A stretch of 64,000 bases of DNA. It comes from an uncultured Pelagibacteraceae bacterium. GTDB lineage: Bacteria; Pseudomonadota; Alphaproteobacteria; Pelagibacterales; Pelagibacteraceae. The stretch spans positions 45,001 to 109,000 of the forward strand of contig CACMMN010000002.1 in assembly GCA_902614905.1 (NCBI GenBank), in the 5' to 3' direction. Of this stretch, positions 46,448 to 55,083 are shown piece by piece. The position numbers and the translations under genes were made by a program. The notes under the pieces are model-generated. The model saw nothing but the letters and a program-made list of their open reading frames with translations. It was not told the DNA's origin and ran no database searches. The number at the start of each line of letters is the position of its first letter. The stretch's first letter is position 1.

Positions 46448-47501
46448 AAACTCCAAGATTAATTGCACAACCAACTGCAGGTATTTTACGTAAACCAAGA
46501 TTTTTTGATGTAAGATCATTAAATCTTCCACCTGATATAAAGGTCTTTTGTTTATTTTTAATTTTAATATCAATTGAAAATATAAATGAGCTGTAATACT
46601 CAATTTCTCTTCCTCCATTGTCTGTGGAAAATTCAAACTTAAAATTTTTTTGTTTAAAATTTGTTATTGGAAAGAATTCTTTGCCAACCGAAATATTCAA
46701 GTTATATTTTTTATAAAATTTGTTTAATATTTTTGGTGCATTTTTAAGAGAACATTTAATCTTTAAAAATTCTTTAATAATTTTACAGCTTTGTTTTCCT
46801 GTTTTAGTAACTCTAGGATCGTTAATTTTCTTCTCATATCTATCAAGTATTTCTTTATAACTTCTTCCAGCAATTAACTTATTTGGGTTTTCTTTTTTCA
46901 TTTTAAGATAAGTTTTATGATCTCCTGCGACGACAAATGAATCTATATCTAAGTTGCCTTCAAGTCTCTTAAGTAATTCTGAAAAATAATTACTATTCCA
47001 GTAAAATTTAATTAATCTTTTTTTCCATCTTTCAGGAATTGAAAGTTTTTGGATCAATAATTCAAATAATTTAAAGTTACCTATTTTAACTTTTGCACTT
47101 TTTATCCCAGCTTTTTTTAGAATTGTTATTGATGTATCAATGATTTCTTTGTCATCCTTTTTTTCATTTTGAGATGAGAAAATCTCTAATCCTAATTGTC
47201 TAATTACAACTTTATTTTTATTATAGGATTTTCTAAATGCACTTCCTGTATAAAAAACCTTTTCTTTAGAATTTTTTTTGCTTTGCGCATATCTTAAAAT
47301 ACTTGAGATCGATAGATCGGGTATTAAGGTTAGTTCTTGTGCATCAGAGTTATAAAAAGAAAACAAATATTTTCTAAAATTTTCACCTGATCTTTGTAAT
47401 ATAAATTTAGATTCTAAAACTGGGTCTAGTTCTATTTTCTTAAAACCTTTTGTTTTCAAAGTTTTAATTATTCTATTGTAATTTTGAGATTTCATTAACA
47501 A
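46440..47501 (-). CDS. hisZ: ATP phosphoribosyltransferase regulatory subunit
   Basis: A 353-residue paralogue of the histidyl-tRNA synthetase catalytic core without aminoacylation function. It forms a hetero-octamer with short HisG. Class II-like motifs remain (LTLIPDLSISSILRYAQ, VFYTGSAFRKSY, FISGGRFNDL). The true start may be the ATG two codons later (47495). It overlaps hisG by 8 bp and hisS by 29 bp. Confidence 0.88.
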   Translation of the reverse strand: MLMKSQNYNRIIKTLKTKGFKKIELDPVLESKFILQRSGENFRKYLFSFYNSDAQELTLIPDLSISSILRYAQSKKNSKEKVFYTGSAFRKSYNKNKVVIRQLGLEIFSSQNEKKDDKEIIDTSITILKKAGIKSAKVKIGNFKLFELLIQKLSIPERWKKRLIKFYWNSNYFSELLKRLEGNLDIDSFVVAGDHKTYLKMKKENPNKLIAGRSYKEILDRYEKKINDPRVTKTGKQSCKIIKEFLKIKCSLKNAPKILNKFYKKYNLNISVGKEFFPITNFKQKNFKFEFSTDNGGREIEYYSSFIFSIDIKIKNKQKTFISGGRFNDLTSKNLGLRKIPAVGCAINLGVYE

Positions 47502-48861
47502 GATCTTTTCTATTAATCACTAATTGATCGTTTTCTTTAGATGAGTTTAGTTTTTTAATAGTTAGTTTTTCATCTTTAAATTCATTTTCACCACAAATGA
47601 TTACAAGATTTAATTTCTTTCTATCTGCGTATTGGAGTTGTTTTTTTAGATTTTTATTTTGGTCTAGATATATTTCAGATGCTATATTATTTGCTCTAAG
47701 TTCGTTAACTATTTCATAATATTTTTGAATAAAGCTTTTATCTAAAATGCAAACTAAAACTGGTTTATTTTGATTGACTTTAATCTTACCTAGTTGGTTA
47801 ACAGCGTATAATAGTCTATCGATCCCAATAGACATTCCCGTGCCTTTGTAGTCTACACCTTTAAACCTTGCAATTAAATTATCATAACGACCCCCCGATG
47901 CGACGCTGCCAATATTTATTTCTTTTCCCTTTGCATTTGTAACTTTAAAATTAAGATTTGTTTCAACTAAGTACGAATTGTAGTACGATAATCCGCGCAC
48001 CTTAGTCGACTCAACTTTTACAGAGTCTAGATTGTTTCCGTATGACAACACTTCAAACAATTCCTCTAACTCATTTATGCCTTCTAAAGATAATGGATTT
48101 TTTAGATAAGTCTTCAAATCATTAATTCCTTTTAAATTTAGAAAATTTATTATCTCAGATGCTTGATTATCTGATAGTTCGCACCCTTTAGTGAATGCTC
48201 CTGACTGATCTTTTCTACCTTGTTTTAATAATTCCTCTACGCCCTTCGTTCCTAATCTATCTAACTTATCAATTGATTTTAGTACTTTATATTGTCTGTC
48301 TTCTTCAATTTTTAGTTCATTGATTAAACCTAGTAGAATTTTTTTGTTTGAAACATTTATTGTAAACTGGTCTTTGGATAGACCAATTTTTTTAAAAGAA
48401 TCTCCAATTATATTGCATATTTCTGCATCTGCTTGAGATTGATTTGCATCACCAATTATATCTGCATCAAGCTGCCCAAAGGCACGGTACCTTGCAGAAT
48501 CCACCTTTTCCTGCCTGAACACATTACCATAAGCAAATCTTTTGTATGGAAAAACTAAATTTCTGAAATTCTCTGCACAAAAACGAGCAAGTGGGGCACT
48601 TAAATCATATCTTAAAGTTAAAGACTCTTTTTCATCTACGAATGAAAATACATCGCTCATAGGATTACTTTCATCCTCAGCTAGAAATGAACCTATATTA
48701 ACACTCTTTTCAAATTCCGGCGTTTCTAATTGCTCAAAGCTGTAATTAATAAATACTTCTTTTATAGTGTCTACTAATTTATTCTTAAGAGCTAATTCAT
48801 CACCCCATCTATCTTTGAAACCCTTAGGTAAAGAGGCCTGCAATTTATTTTCATTATTCAT
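47473..48861 (-). CDS. hisS: Histidine-tRNA ligase
   Basis: A 462-residue class IIa synthetase. Motif 2 region: RFAYGNVFRQEKVDSARYRAFGQLDADIIG; histidine motif: VRGLSYYNSYLVETN; motif 3: ASGGRYDNLIARF; C-terminal anticodon domain. It differs from the E. coli form (QLGVE-type region reads QLDADIIG), as expected for the alphaproteobacterial enzyme that charges tRNA-His without G-1. That tRNA lies 32 bp upstream on the same strand. Confidence 0.93.
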   Translation of the reverse strand: MNNENKLQASLPKGFKDRWGDELALKNKLVDTIKEVFINYSFEQLETPEFEKSVNIGSFLAEDESNPMSDVFSFVDEKESLTLRYDLSAPLARFCAENFRNLVFPYKRFAYGNVFRQEKVDSARYRAFGQLDADIIGDANQSQADAEICNIIGDSFKKIGLSKDQFTINVSNKKILLGLINELKIEEDRQYKVLKSIDKLDRLGTKGVEELLKQGRKDQSGAFTKGCELSDNQASEIINFLNLKGINDLKTYLKNPLSLEGINELEELFEVLSYGNNLDSVKVESTKVRGLSYYNSYLVETNLNFKVTNAKGKEINIGSVASGGRYDNLIARFKGVDYKGTGMSIGIDRLLYAVNQLGKIKVNQNKPVLVCILDKSFIQKYYEIVNELRANNIASEIYLDQNKNLKKQLQYADRKKLNLVIICGENEFKDEKLTIKKLNSSKENDQLVINRKDLVNEISKLQ

Positions 48862-48892
48862 CTTTTCATCCTGAAAAGTTATGTGTCGTCGG

Positions 48893-48966
48893 TACGCCTG
48901 AGTGGAATCGAACCACTTTCGCGTGCTCCACAGGCACGAGTCTTAAAACCAATAGACGACAGGCGC
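48893..48966 (-). tRNA. tRNA-His (anticodon GTG), lacking G-1
   Basis: A minus-strand cloverleaf with acceptor GCGCCTG/CAGGCGT, anticodon loop CTGTGGA on a CGTGC/GCACG stem and a normal T-loop. Position -1 is T and the discriminator is A73, where most bacteria have G-1 and C73. Loss of G-1 is a known alphaproteobacterial trait. CCA is not fully encoded (CCG follows). It is probably co-transcribed with hisS. Confidence 0.93.
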
Positions 48967-49138
48967 ATATCCTTTCTTTTATACTAATTATTGTTAAATT
49001 TAAATTTTTATATGATTAATTTGATAGCATGAAGCTACCATGGAAATTATGGTGACTTTTGTTATTTACAAATATTTTAGCATTTTTAATCATTAAAAGT
49101 TAAATAACATTTAAATTTTAAAATGCAAGAGGTTTGAG

Positions 49139-49180
49139 TAGGGATAAATAAACTTTTTGTTAAGTGGTTAAATATCCCTA
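49139..49180. repeat. 42-nt hairpin downstream of the cold-shock gene
   Basis: Arms TAGGGATA and TATCCCTA enclose a second pairing block (TAAACTT with AAGTGGTTA) and a TTTGTT loop. It lies in the 235-bp gap between tRNA-His and the cold-shock gene, about 20 bp after the latter's stop. It may act as a terminator or a stabilising 3' hairpin. I see no gene in the rest of this gap; weaker hairpins occur at 49024-49053. Confidence 0.5.
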
Positions 49181-49202
49181 ATCAAGATTAAATGAATATA
49201 TC

Positions 49203-49418
49203 TTAAGAAATCTTCTTGAGATTTATTGCACTAGGGCCCTTGCCTTCAGAATCTGAAATCTCAAATTCCAAAAGATCTCCCTCATTTAAGAATCGAAGAT
49301 TGGCTTCCCGAACTTGACTTGCATGAACGAAACAATCCTTTTCACCATCTTCTCTCTCTATAAAGCCGTAGCCCTTCTTACCGTTGAACCACTTAACTTT
49401 TCCTTTTAACGTACTCAT
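49203..49418 (-). CDS. cspA: Cold-shock protein (CspA family)
   Basis: A 71-residue single cold-shock domain with RNP1 (KGYGFIERE) and RNP2 (DCFVHASQV). Such proteins bind single-stranded RNA and melt secondary structure. The upstream leader (49419-49490) contains an AAGCTT-ATT-AAGCTT hairpin on the transcribed strand, possibly a temperature-responsive leader as in other csp genes. Confidence 0.93.
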   Translation of the reverse strand: MSTLKGKVKWFNGKKGYGFIEREDGEKDCFVHASQVREANLRFLNEGDLLEFEISDSEGKGPSAINLKKIS

Positions 49419-49544
49419 ACTCTTTACTCTTTCTTGTTAGTTAACTTAAGCTTAATAAGCTTGAAGAGTTGATATTAGATTTATAAATTTAATGCAAGTA
49501 AATAAAATAGACCAAGTGTCACTTCAAAAATTATTTGATATTAA

Positions 49545-49620
49545 TGGTGGTCTAGGTATGACTTGCACATACGACACCGTCCTTTTCAGGGACGTGCTCT
49601 ACTACCTGAGCTACTAGACC
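49545..49620 (-). tRNA. tRNA-Phe (anticodon GAA)
   Basis: A 76-nt cloverleaf on the minus strand, acceptor GGTCTAG/CTAGACC, anticodon loop CTGAAAA on a CGTCC/GGACG stem, encoded CCA. The T-loop reads TGCAAGT, a slight departure from TTCAAAT-type loops. It lies 1 bp after the end of infA. Confidence 0.94.
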
Positions 49621-49621
49621 A

Positions 49622-49837
49622 TTATAGCCTGAATATGATCCTACCCTTTCCAAGATCATATCCCGAAGTTTCGATTCTGACTTTATCACCAGCTAAACAA
49701 CGTATCCTTGCGCGTCTGAGTTTTCCACCAGTGACACAAGTTACATAGTGCCCGTTGCTTAATTTTACCTTAAACATTGCATTAGGCATAACATCTGTAA
49801 TAACACCTTCAAATGTTAATTTTTCTTCTTTTACCAA
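49622..49837 (-). CDS. infA: Translation initiation factor IF-1
   Basis: A 71-residue OB-fold protein (FEGVITDVMPNAMFKVKLSNG, then GDKVRIETSGYDLGKGRI) that blocks the A site during initiation. Full length. It directly follows hisD (1 bp), in the alphaproteobacterial murA-hisD-infA cluster. Confidence 0.96.
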   Translation of the reverse strand: MVKEEKLTFEGVITDVMPNAMFKVKLSNGHYVTCVTGGKLRRARIRCLAGDKVRIETSGYDLGKGRIIFRL

Positions 49838-49838
49838 A

Positions 49839-51134
49839 TTATTTACTCCTTAATGCTTTAGTTTTAATAGACAAACTATGTCCTCTCAACTTTTCTTCTT
49901 CTGCCAAGATGTATCCTGATTTTGAAAGAAATTTCAAGCCTTTTTTACTTAACTCATTTACGCTAATGTACTTACTAAAATCGCTAACGTTAAGACCGCC
50001 TGAATATCTTGCACTTCCACTAGTAGGTAAGGAATGTTGTGTTGGTCCATAGTCAGATAAAGCCATGCTACTAAATGGACCAGCTGCTATACTTCCTGTT
50101 GTATTTAATTTTGGATGTAATTTATTAATATATCTTTTATAATTTTTTATTTGCAACTCCAAATGTTCTGGACTTATATATTCAATACAATCAAGAATTT
50201 CTTGATCTGATTTTGCGTGTATAAGATATCCATTTTTTTTTAGGCTGTTGGATATAATTTTTTTTCTTGGTAAATTGTTTATCAATAATTTTAGTTTATT
50301 TTGTACTTTTTTAATTAATTTAAAGTTTTTTGAAATCATAATTGAAAGCACACCATCAGAGTGTTCACTTTGCGCTAACAATGAATACGCAATTTCATTA
50401 GGTGAAGCAGTATCGTCACACCAACAAACAATTTCGGACTCCCCTGCATACATTCTTTCTTGCGCAATTAAATTTTTATAGGATAAAATTCTTTTTGCAA
50501 TTGCTACATATTTCGATCCTGGTCCAGTTATTATATCTACTGGTTTTATTTTTTTTGTTCCTATAGAAAGTGCTGTAATTGCACTTGCGCCTGACAAATT
50601 TATAATTTCATTTACATTGCATAATTTTGCTGCATACATAACGGACCCATTTAGCTTTCCGTTCGTCGCTGGTGTGCATAAAACTACTCGTTTAACGCCT
50701 GCAATCTTTGCTAAAGCACAGTTCATTAAAGCAGTGCTTGGTAAATTACCTGGGCAATATATCGCTGCAGATTTTAACGGTCTATTTATATATTGAAATC
50801 TATTACCAAATTTATCCTTTTGATAAATATCTCTCTTGTTTTGAAGTTTGTGCCAACCTGTTATTCTATTATAAGTATCTTTTATAGCTTTTTTCAATTC
50901 AGGTTTTAAATTACTAATGGATCTTTTAATTTTGTCTTTAGTTGGAATAATGTTAGAATTATTATTGAATCTTTTCTCGTATTTAATTAGGGCTCGATCA
51001 CCATTTTTCATTACATCCTTGATTATTTTATTTACTATAAATTCAGTTTTTATATCAATCTGATTTCTGTTGTGAGTTATTTTATTTAACAAACTTCTAA
51101 AATTTTTTTTATTTAATCTTAATAATTTTGACAT
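49839..51134 (-). CDS. hisD: Histidinol dehydrogenase
   Basis: A 431-residue zinc-dependent dehydrogenase, the last two steps of histidine synthesis. Conserved pieces include YCPGNLPSTALMN, GPGSKYVAIAKRIL, AGESEIV and the C-terminal PTQHSLPTSGSARYSGGL. Length normal. It lies between the DUF2948-like gene and infA. Confidence 0.95.
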   Translation of the reverse strand: MSKLLRLNKKNFRSLLNKITHNRNQIDIKTEFIVNKIIKDVMKNGDRALIKYEKRFNNNSNIIPTKDKIKRSISNLKPELKKAIKDTYNRITGWHKLQNKRDIYQKDKFGNRFQYINRPLKSAAIYCPGNLPSTALMNCALAKIAGVKRVVLCTPATNGKLNGSVMYAAKLCNVNEIINLSGASAITALSIGTKKIKPVDIITGPGSKYVAIAKRILSYKNLIAQERMYAGESEIVCWCDDTASPNEIAYSLLAQSEHSDGVLSIMISKNFKLIKKVQNKLKLLINNLPRKKIISNSLKKNGYLIHAKSDQEILDCIEYISPEHLELQIKNYKRYINKLHPKLNTTGSIAAGPFSSMALSDYGPTQHSLPTSGSARYSGGLNVSDFSKYISVNELSKKGLKFLSKSGYILAEEEKLRGHSLSIKTKALRSK

Positions 51135-51137
51135 AGT

Positions 51138-51518
51138 CTATTTTAAATCTTCAAGTGTTACTTCTATTGTTTCCGATGTTAAGGTTATAAGGCCATTATT
51201 TGAAAACAACAAATTAAAATTATAATTGTTATTATTTTTTGTCACATTTATTGCAAATATTTCGAGCTCTTTATTAGTATATAATTGATTGATTTTCCTT
51301 GATTTTGCATCATCAATGAATTCAAATTTACAAACACTTAGAACTTTTTTATTTTTTTCTTTAACAGAATTTCTTTTCATGGACATTATAAATATTTTAT
51401 TTTCTTTTAAGTATTTGATTTCTGAAATCTTAACGATAGCCTTATGTATATGAAGAGAGATGATGTTTAAGCCATTAATATCCCTGGCTAATATTTTAGC
51501 TAAATATTTTTTAGACAT
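51138..51518 (-). CDS. DUF2948-like protein
   Basis: A 126-residue protein with an alternating beta-strand pattern and no motif I can assign a reaction to. In many Alphaproteobacteria a DUF2948 gene sits exactly between murA and hisD, with the same size and a similar N-terminus (KYLAKILARDINGLNIISLHI). The name rests mainly on that position. It abuts murA by 1 bp. Confidence 0.6.
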   Translation of the reverse strand: MSKKYLAKILARDINGLNIISLHIHKAIVKISEIKYLKENKIFIMSMKRNSVKEKNKKVLSVCKFEFIDDAKSRKINQLYTNKELEIFAINVTKNNNNYNFNLLFSNNGLITLTSETIEVTLEDLK

Positions 51519-52786
51519 TATTTTTTTAATTTAATTTTAATACCTAATTTTTTTAGTTTCGGTTGTAAGTTTTCATAACCCCTTAAACCATGGTAAATTC
51601 TAGATATTGTAGAAGATCCCTCTGCTGATATAGCTCCTAAAATTATTGAAAATGTGGTTCTCAAATCTGATGATATACAATCTGCTGCATTTAATTTTTT
51701 TTGTCCAATAATAAATGCTTTATTTTTTTTTATCGATATTTTTGCACCCATTCTTTTTAATTCTGGTACGGCCATAAATCTATTGGAGAATATTGTTTCT
51801 TCAATTGTGCTTTTTCCTGGTATCTTTGTTAGAACTGCAAGTATAATTGGCATGTTGTCAGTGGCTAATTTTGGCCAAGGACCAGTTTTAATTGAAATAG
51901 ATTTTAATTTTTTAGCTGGTGAAAGTATTATTGAATTTCCATTAATCGTAATTTTGTATCCAATTTTTTTAAGTATGTTCAATTCTGTAAGTAAATAATT
52001 TGGGTTAATTTTTTTTACTTTAATTCTCCCATTAGTCATTGCGCCTACACATAAATAACTAAAGGCCTCAATTCTATCTCCTATAATCGTATGGTCACCA
52101 TTTACAAGCTCATCAACACCGCGAATTTTTAAAGATCTTTTTCCTATAAATTTAATATCTGCTCCAGAATTATTTAAGAATTTAATTAAATCTTTTACTT
52201 CTGGTTCTATGGATATATTTTTAATTATATGGACACCTTTTATAAAAACCGATGCCATTATTAAATTTGAGCTACCAGTAACAGTAATTTTTGGAAATTT
52301 AAAAATATTTCCTTTTAAACCCTTTTTTGACGAAATATTTACGTAACCTTTGCTAAGAGTATTATCTGCGCCAAGACTTTTAAATCCTGAAAGATGCCAA
52401 GATGTATCTCTAATACCAAGGGCACAACCTCCTCCTAAGGCAACTCTAATTTTATTTTTTGGATATCTTGCTAACAAAGGTCCCATAGTTAAAACTCCTG
52501 CCCGCATAGTAGAAACTAAATTATATGGAACAATTAGTTTATGTTTCTTTTTATTTGTAATTTTTATAGTTTTTTTTTCTTTTATGAGTTCAACTTTTGA
52601 ACCTAAAGATATAAGCAGATCTTTCATGGTTAAAACATCTTGCACAAAAGGGACATTTCTTAAAATGACTTTTTTCTTAAATAATATTGATGCTGCCATT
52701 AGCGGAAGGCACGAATTTTTTGCACCACTGATATCTATTTCACTTTTAATAGCTCTATTAGGCCCACTAATTAAAAATCTTTTCAT
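51518..52786 (-). CDS. murA: UDP-N-acetylglucosamine 1-carboxyvinyltransferase
   Basis: A 422-residue enzyme of the first committed peptidoglycan step. It opens with IDISGAKNSCLPLMAASILF (the catalytic Lys-Asn) and has MRAGVLTMGPLLARY. The fosfomycin-target loop reads ALGGGCALGIRDTSWH, where the Cys is present. It is upstream of hisD and abuts dcd. Confidence 0.95.
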   Translation of the reverse strand: MKRFLISGPNRAIKSEIDISGAKNSCLPLMAASILFKKKVILRNVPFVQDVLTMKDLLISLGSKVELIKEKKTIKITNKKKHKLIVPYNLVSTMRAGVLTMGPLLARYPKNKIRVALGGGCALGIRDTSWHLSGFKSLGADNTLSKGYVNISSKKGLKGNIFKFPKITVTGSSNLIMASVFIKGVHIIKNISIEPEVKDLIKFLNNSGADIKFIGKRSLKIRGVDELVNGDHTIIGDRIEAFSYLCVGAMTNGRIKVKKINPNYLLTELNILKKIGYKITINGNSIILSPAKKLKSISIKTGPWPKLATDNMPIILAVLTKIPGKSTIEETIFSNRFMAVPELKRMGAKISIKKNKAFIIGQKKLNAADCISSDLRTTFSIILGAISAEGSSTISRIYHGLRGYENLQPKLKKLGIKIKLKK

Positions 52787-53338
52787 CTATTTTGATTTTG
52801 CAAGAGTAATTCCAACTTGGCCCTGATATTTACCTTTTCTATCTGAATAAGAAACTTCTGGTTGATCTCCTTTAAAAAATAATATTTGTGCAGCCCCACT
52901 GTTGGCATAAAGTTTTATAGAGTTACTTGTGTGATTAGAAAACTCTAAAACTAAATTTCCATGCCATCCTGCTTCTAAAACTGTTGGGGGAGTACCTAAT
53001 CCACATCTAGCGTATGTTGATTTTGCAGTTACAAGTCCTGTAACATTTCTAGGCATTTTAAAATATTCTAAACTACTTGCTAACGCAAAAGAGTTTGGTG
53101 GTATTAATATGGATTCTTCTCCTTTTACCGTTATAAAATTATCTTCACTGAAATTTTTTGGATCAGCGGTAGCGCCTTTGATATTTGTGAATATCTTAAA
53201 TTCAGCACCACACCTTAAATCATAACCAAAAGAGTTAAGACCATGGCTTATTCCTTTTGATATACTTTCTGAAACAAAAGGGCTGATCATATCTTCTTCT
53301 TTTGATAATTTTTTTATTTGTTTATCATTTAGTATCAT
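52787..53338 (-). CDS. dcd: dCTP deaminase
   Basis: A 183-residue deaminase of the dUTPase fold, producing dUTP for thymidylate synthesis. The catalytic region reads GTPPTVLEAGWHGNLVLEFSNHT, and the motif NSFALASSLEYFKMPRNV is diagnostic. The start overlaps the small upstream gene by 14 bp and the end abuts murA. Confidence 0.94.
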   Translation of the reverse strand: MILNDKQIKKLSKEEDMISPFVSESISKGISHGLNSFGYDLRCGAEFKIFTNIKGATADPKNFSEDNFITVKGEESILIPPNSFALASSLEYFKMPRNVTGLVTAKSTYARCGLGTPPTVLEAGWHGNLVLEFSNHTSNSIKLYANSGAAQILFFKGDQPEVSYSDRKGKYQGQVGITLAKSK

Positions 53339-53435
53339 TTTTTTTTCTTGGCTTTTTGAAAATCTTTCTTTTTCTTAAATTTTGACGTAATGCCCTCTCA
53401 AGATCAAGCTTTGTGGGCTTCCTTTTACTGTTCAT
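53325..53435 (-). CDS. Small basic protein (36 residues)
   Basis: ATG 53435 to TGA 53325 encodes MNSKRKPTKLDLERALRQNL followed by a run of Arg/Lys. It is extremely basic and overlaps the dcd start by 14 bp in another frame, and a second small basic gene lies 5 bp upstream. The helix-forming DLERALRQNLRKRK section and tight spacing argue for a real gene. Could be a nucleic-acid or ribosome-associated peptide; no family recognised. Confidence 0.5.
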   Translation of the reverse strand: MNSKRKPTKLDLERALRQNLRKRKIFKKPRKKNDTK

Positions 53436-53440
53436 TTTAA

Positions 53441-53635
53441 TTATTTTTTTTCGGGATTTGTTAAGTGCTCTAAAGTTACTACTTGATCTAAAGGAATTGT
53501 ATCATCCTCTTTTTTATTTAAGCCGGACTTAAGTTGCTTTTTTGCTCTTTTTTCTGCAAGCTTTTTTTCTCTTTTAGCTTGCTTCTCCATAGCTTTAGCA
53601 CCTCTTGTAGATTTGTAATCGTAATGAATTCCCAT
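53441..53635 (-). CDS. Small basic hypothetical protein
   Basis: A 64-residue protein: MGIHYDYKSTRGAKAMEKQA, then a Lys/Arg-rich helix and an acidic-hydrophobic tail with VVTLEHLTNPEKK. Short lysine-rich proteins with this layout are seen in Alphaproteobacteria but I cannot name a function. First of a leftward set with the 36-residue protein, dcd and murA. Confidence 0.65.
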   Translation of the reverse strand: MGIHYDYKSTRGAKAMEKQAKREKKLAEKRAKKQLKSGLNKKEDDTIPLDQVVTLEHLTNPEKK

Positions 53636-53688
53636 AAATTTCCTAATCAGATTTATACTTTATTAAAAAAAAAAATTAAGGCAATAAT

Positions 53689-53717
53689 TTGAATAATTTT
53701 ATTTTTTACACTATCTT
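53689..53717 (+). promoter_or_regulatory. Promoter of the tRNA-Thr gene
   Basis: TTGAAT, a 17-bp spacer and TATCTT end 8 bp before the first base of the tRNA. Good spacing and location suggest that the atypical tRNA is transcribed. Confidence 0.55.
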
Positions 53718-53725
53718 AAATGCAT

Positions 53726-53800
53726 GCCCTTGTAGTTTTAGTGTCAAAACAGGCCCTTGGTAAGGGTCAGTCATGAGTTAGATTCTCATCGAGGGCACCA
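53726..53800 (+). tRNA. tRNA-Thr (anticodon GGT), atypical D- and T-loops
   Basis: A 75-nt cloverleaf with acceptor GCCCTTG/CGAGGGC, anticodon loop TTGGTAA on GGCCC/GGGTC, T-stem ATGAG/CTCAT and encoded CCA. Position 14 is T rather than A, the D-loop has G18-T19 instead of G18-G19, and the T-loop is TTAGATT, with A at position 56. The usual G19-C56 contact is therefore replaced by T19 and A56, a compensating pair. It could be a functional deviant or a decaying gene. Confidence 0.8.
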
Positions 53801-53806
53801 TAGATT

Positions 53807-54523
53807 TTACTTATATAATTTCTTTTTTAAGAAAATACTAATTACGACTATTATTAGAAAGAATATTAAAGGTAAATATATCTCCTTTGACGCGATAATT
53901 TCAAAAAATGAAGGAGGGGTTGTATTTGCTTTTATTATTTTTTCTAAACCGCTACCAATTGAAACTATTATAAATAATTGTGGGATCATTCCTATTAATG
54001 TACCAAAAAAATAGTTTATAATTTTTACATTAAAAATTACTGGTAAGGTATTATGAATGAAAAAAGGTAAGCCTCCGATAAATCTATAAATTAAAAAATA
54101 TAAAAATTCGTTTTTCTTAAATAATTCTTTTAGAAAAACCATCTTATTCCCAAGTTTTTGTTGAATTAAATCTTTAAAAAAGAAAATAGCTATTAAATAT
54201 AGAATTAAAGAACCTGCAGATAAGGATATTGCTATTAAAATCGTTCCAACCCATTTACCAAATATAAAACCAGACAATAAAGCAACTGGTGAACCAAAAC
54301 CAAGCAACAAAACCCATATGACAACAAATAAAAAAAATAAAGATAATAAAGCAAAGTAATTATTATTTTTTATTTTAGAAAAATAATTAATATTATTTTT
54401 AATGAATTCATAACTTGATAATTCTTGTAAAGAAAAATTGGCGAAAAAAAAATATAGGAATGTAGATACCAATATAATATATGAAATTCCTAAATAAATT
54501 TTTAATTTTTTTGTATTTTCCAT
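53807..54523 (-). CDS. TVP38/TMEM64 (DedA-superfamily) membrane protein
   Basis: A 238-residue protein with about six hydrophobic segments and the VTT-domain pattern: GFGSPVALLSGFIFGKWVGTI, then YRFIGGLPFFIHNTLPVIFNVK. Family members are inner-membrane proteins linked to lipid scrambling or transport; the substrate is unknown. ATG 54523 (MENTKKLKIYLG) is chosen because the upstream in-frame start at 54583 adds an unlikely polar stretch. Confidence 0.85.
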   Translation of the reverse strand: MENTKKLKIYLGISYIILVSTFLYFFFANFSLQELSSYEFIKNNINYFSKIKNNNYFALLSLFFLFVVIWVLLLGFGSPVALLSGFIFGKWVGTILIAISLSAGSLILYLIAIFFFKDLIQQKLGNKMVFLKELFKKNEFLYFLIYRFIGGLPFFIHNTLPVIFNVKIINYFFGTLIGMIPQLFIIVSIGSGLEKIIKANTTPPSFFEIIASKEIYLPLIFFLIIVVISIFLKKKLYK

Positions 54524-54607
54524 ATATAAAGTATTATAAAAATTTTCTGTACTTATACATATATATTTTCTATAACTAGCCAAAATTTTATAATTTAAAT
54601 ATTACCT

Positions 54608-54742
54608 ATGAAAAGAACTTATCAACCAAGTAGGCTTGTTAGAAAAAGGCGTCACGGCTTTAGATCAAAAATGAGAACCAAAGGTGGTAGAAAACTGCTA
54701 TCAAGGAGAAGGAAAAAAGGTAGAAAAAAACTAACCGTATAA
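54608..54742 (+). CDS. rpmH: 50S ribosomal protein L34
   Basis: A 44-residue, highly basic ribosomal protein: [20 protein letters not shown], ending in KKLTV. This is a perfect L34 layout. Its stop overlaps the rnpA start (TAATG), the classical rpmH-rnpA pair. Confidence 0.97.
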   Translation: MKRTYQPSRLVRKRRHGFRSKMRTKGGRKLLSRRRKKGRKKLTV

Positions 54743-55083
54743 TGGGTATTAAAATTTTAAGCCTTTCTAAAAACGAAGATTTCAAAAAAGTTTTATCTGG
54801 TAAGAAAATAAATAATTATTATTCTACAATTTTTTTTAAAAAACTGACAAATAAAAGTAATAATAGATTAAATTTAAGTATTATTACTAAAAAAAAACTT
54901 GGAAGGGCTGTTCAAAGAAACAAAATTAAAAGAAGATTAAAAAATATAATTAATTATATTCTAAAATCTATAAAAATAAATTTAAAATATTCATACTTAA
55001 TTATTGCTAAAAAAAATGTTTTAGATAGTAAGTACAGTAATATTAAAGAAACAATGCTTGTAGATTTTAAAAAAATTTTATGA
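54742..55083 (+). CDS. rnpA: Ribonuclease P protein component
   Basis: A 113-residue protein cofactor of RNase P, which matures tRNA 5' ends. The family motif appears as GRAVQRNKIKRRLKNIIN (consensus A-x2-RN-x2-KR-x2-R). Context rpmH-rnpA-yidD-yidC confirms it. The RNA subunit gene is not in this window. Confidence 0.95.
   Translation: MGIKILSLSKNEDFKKVLSGKKINNYYSTIFFKKLTNKSNNRLNLSIITKKKLGRAVQRNKIKRRLKNIINYILKSIKINLKYSYLIIAKKNVLDSKYSNIKETMLVDFKKIL

Noticed and set aside
46448-46636. Extended N-terminus for HisG
   Set aside because: The extra 63 residues are the other frame of hisZ and do not resemble HisG.
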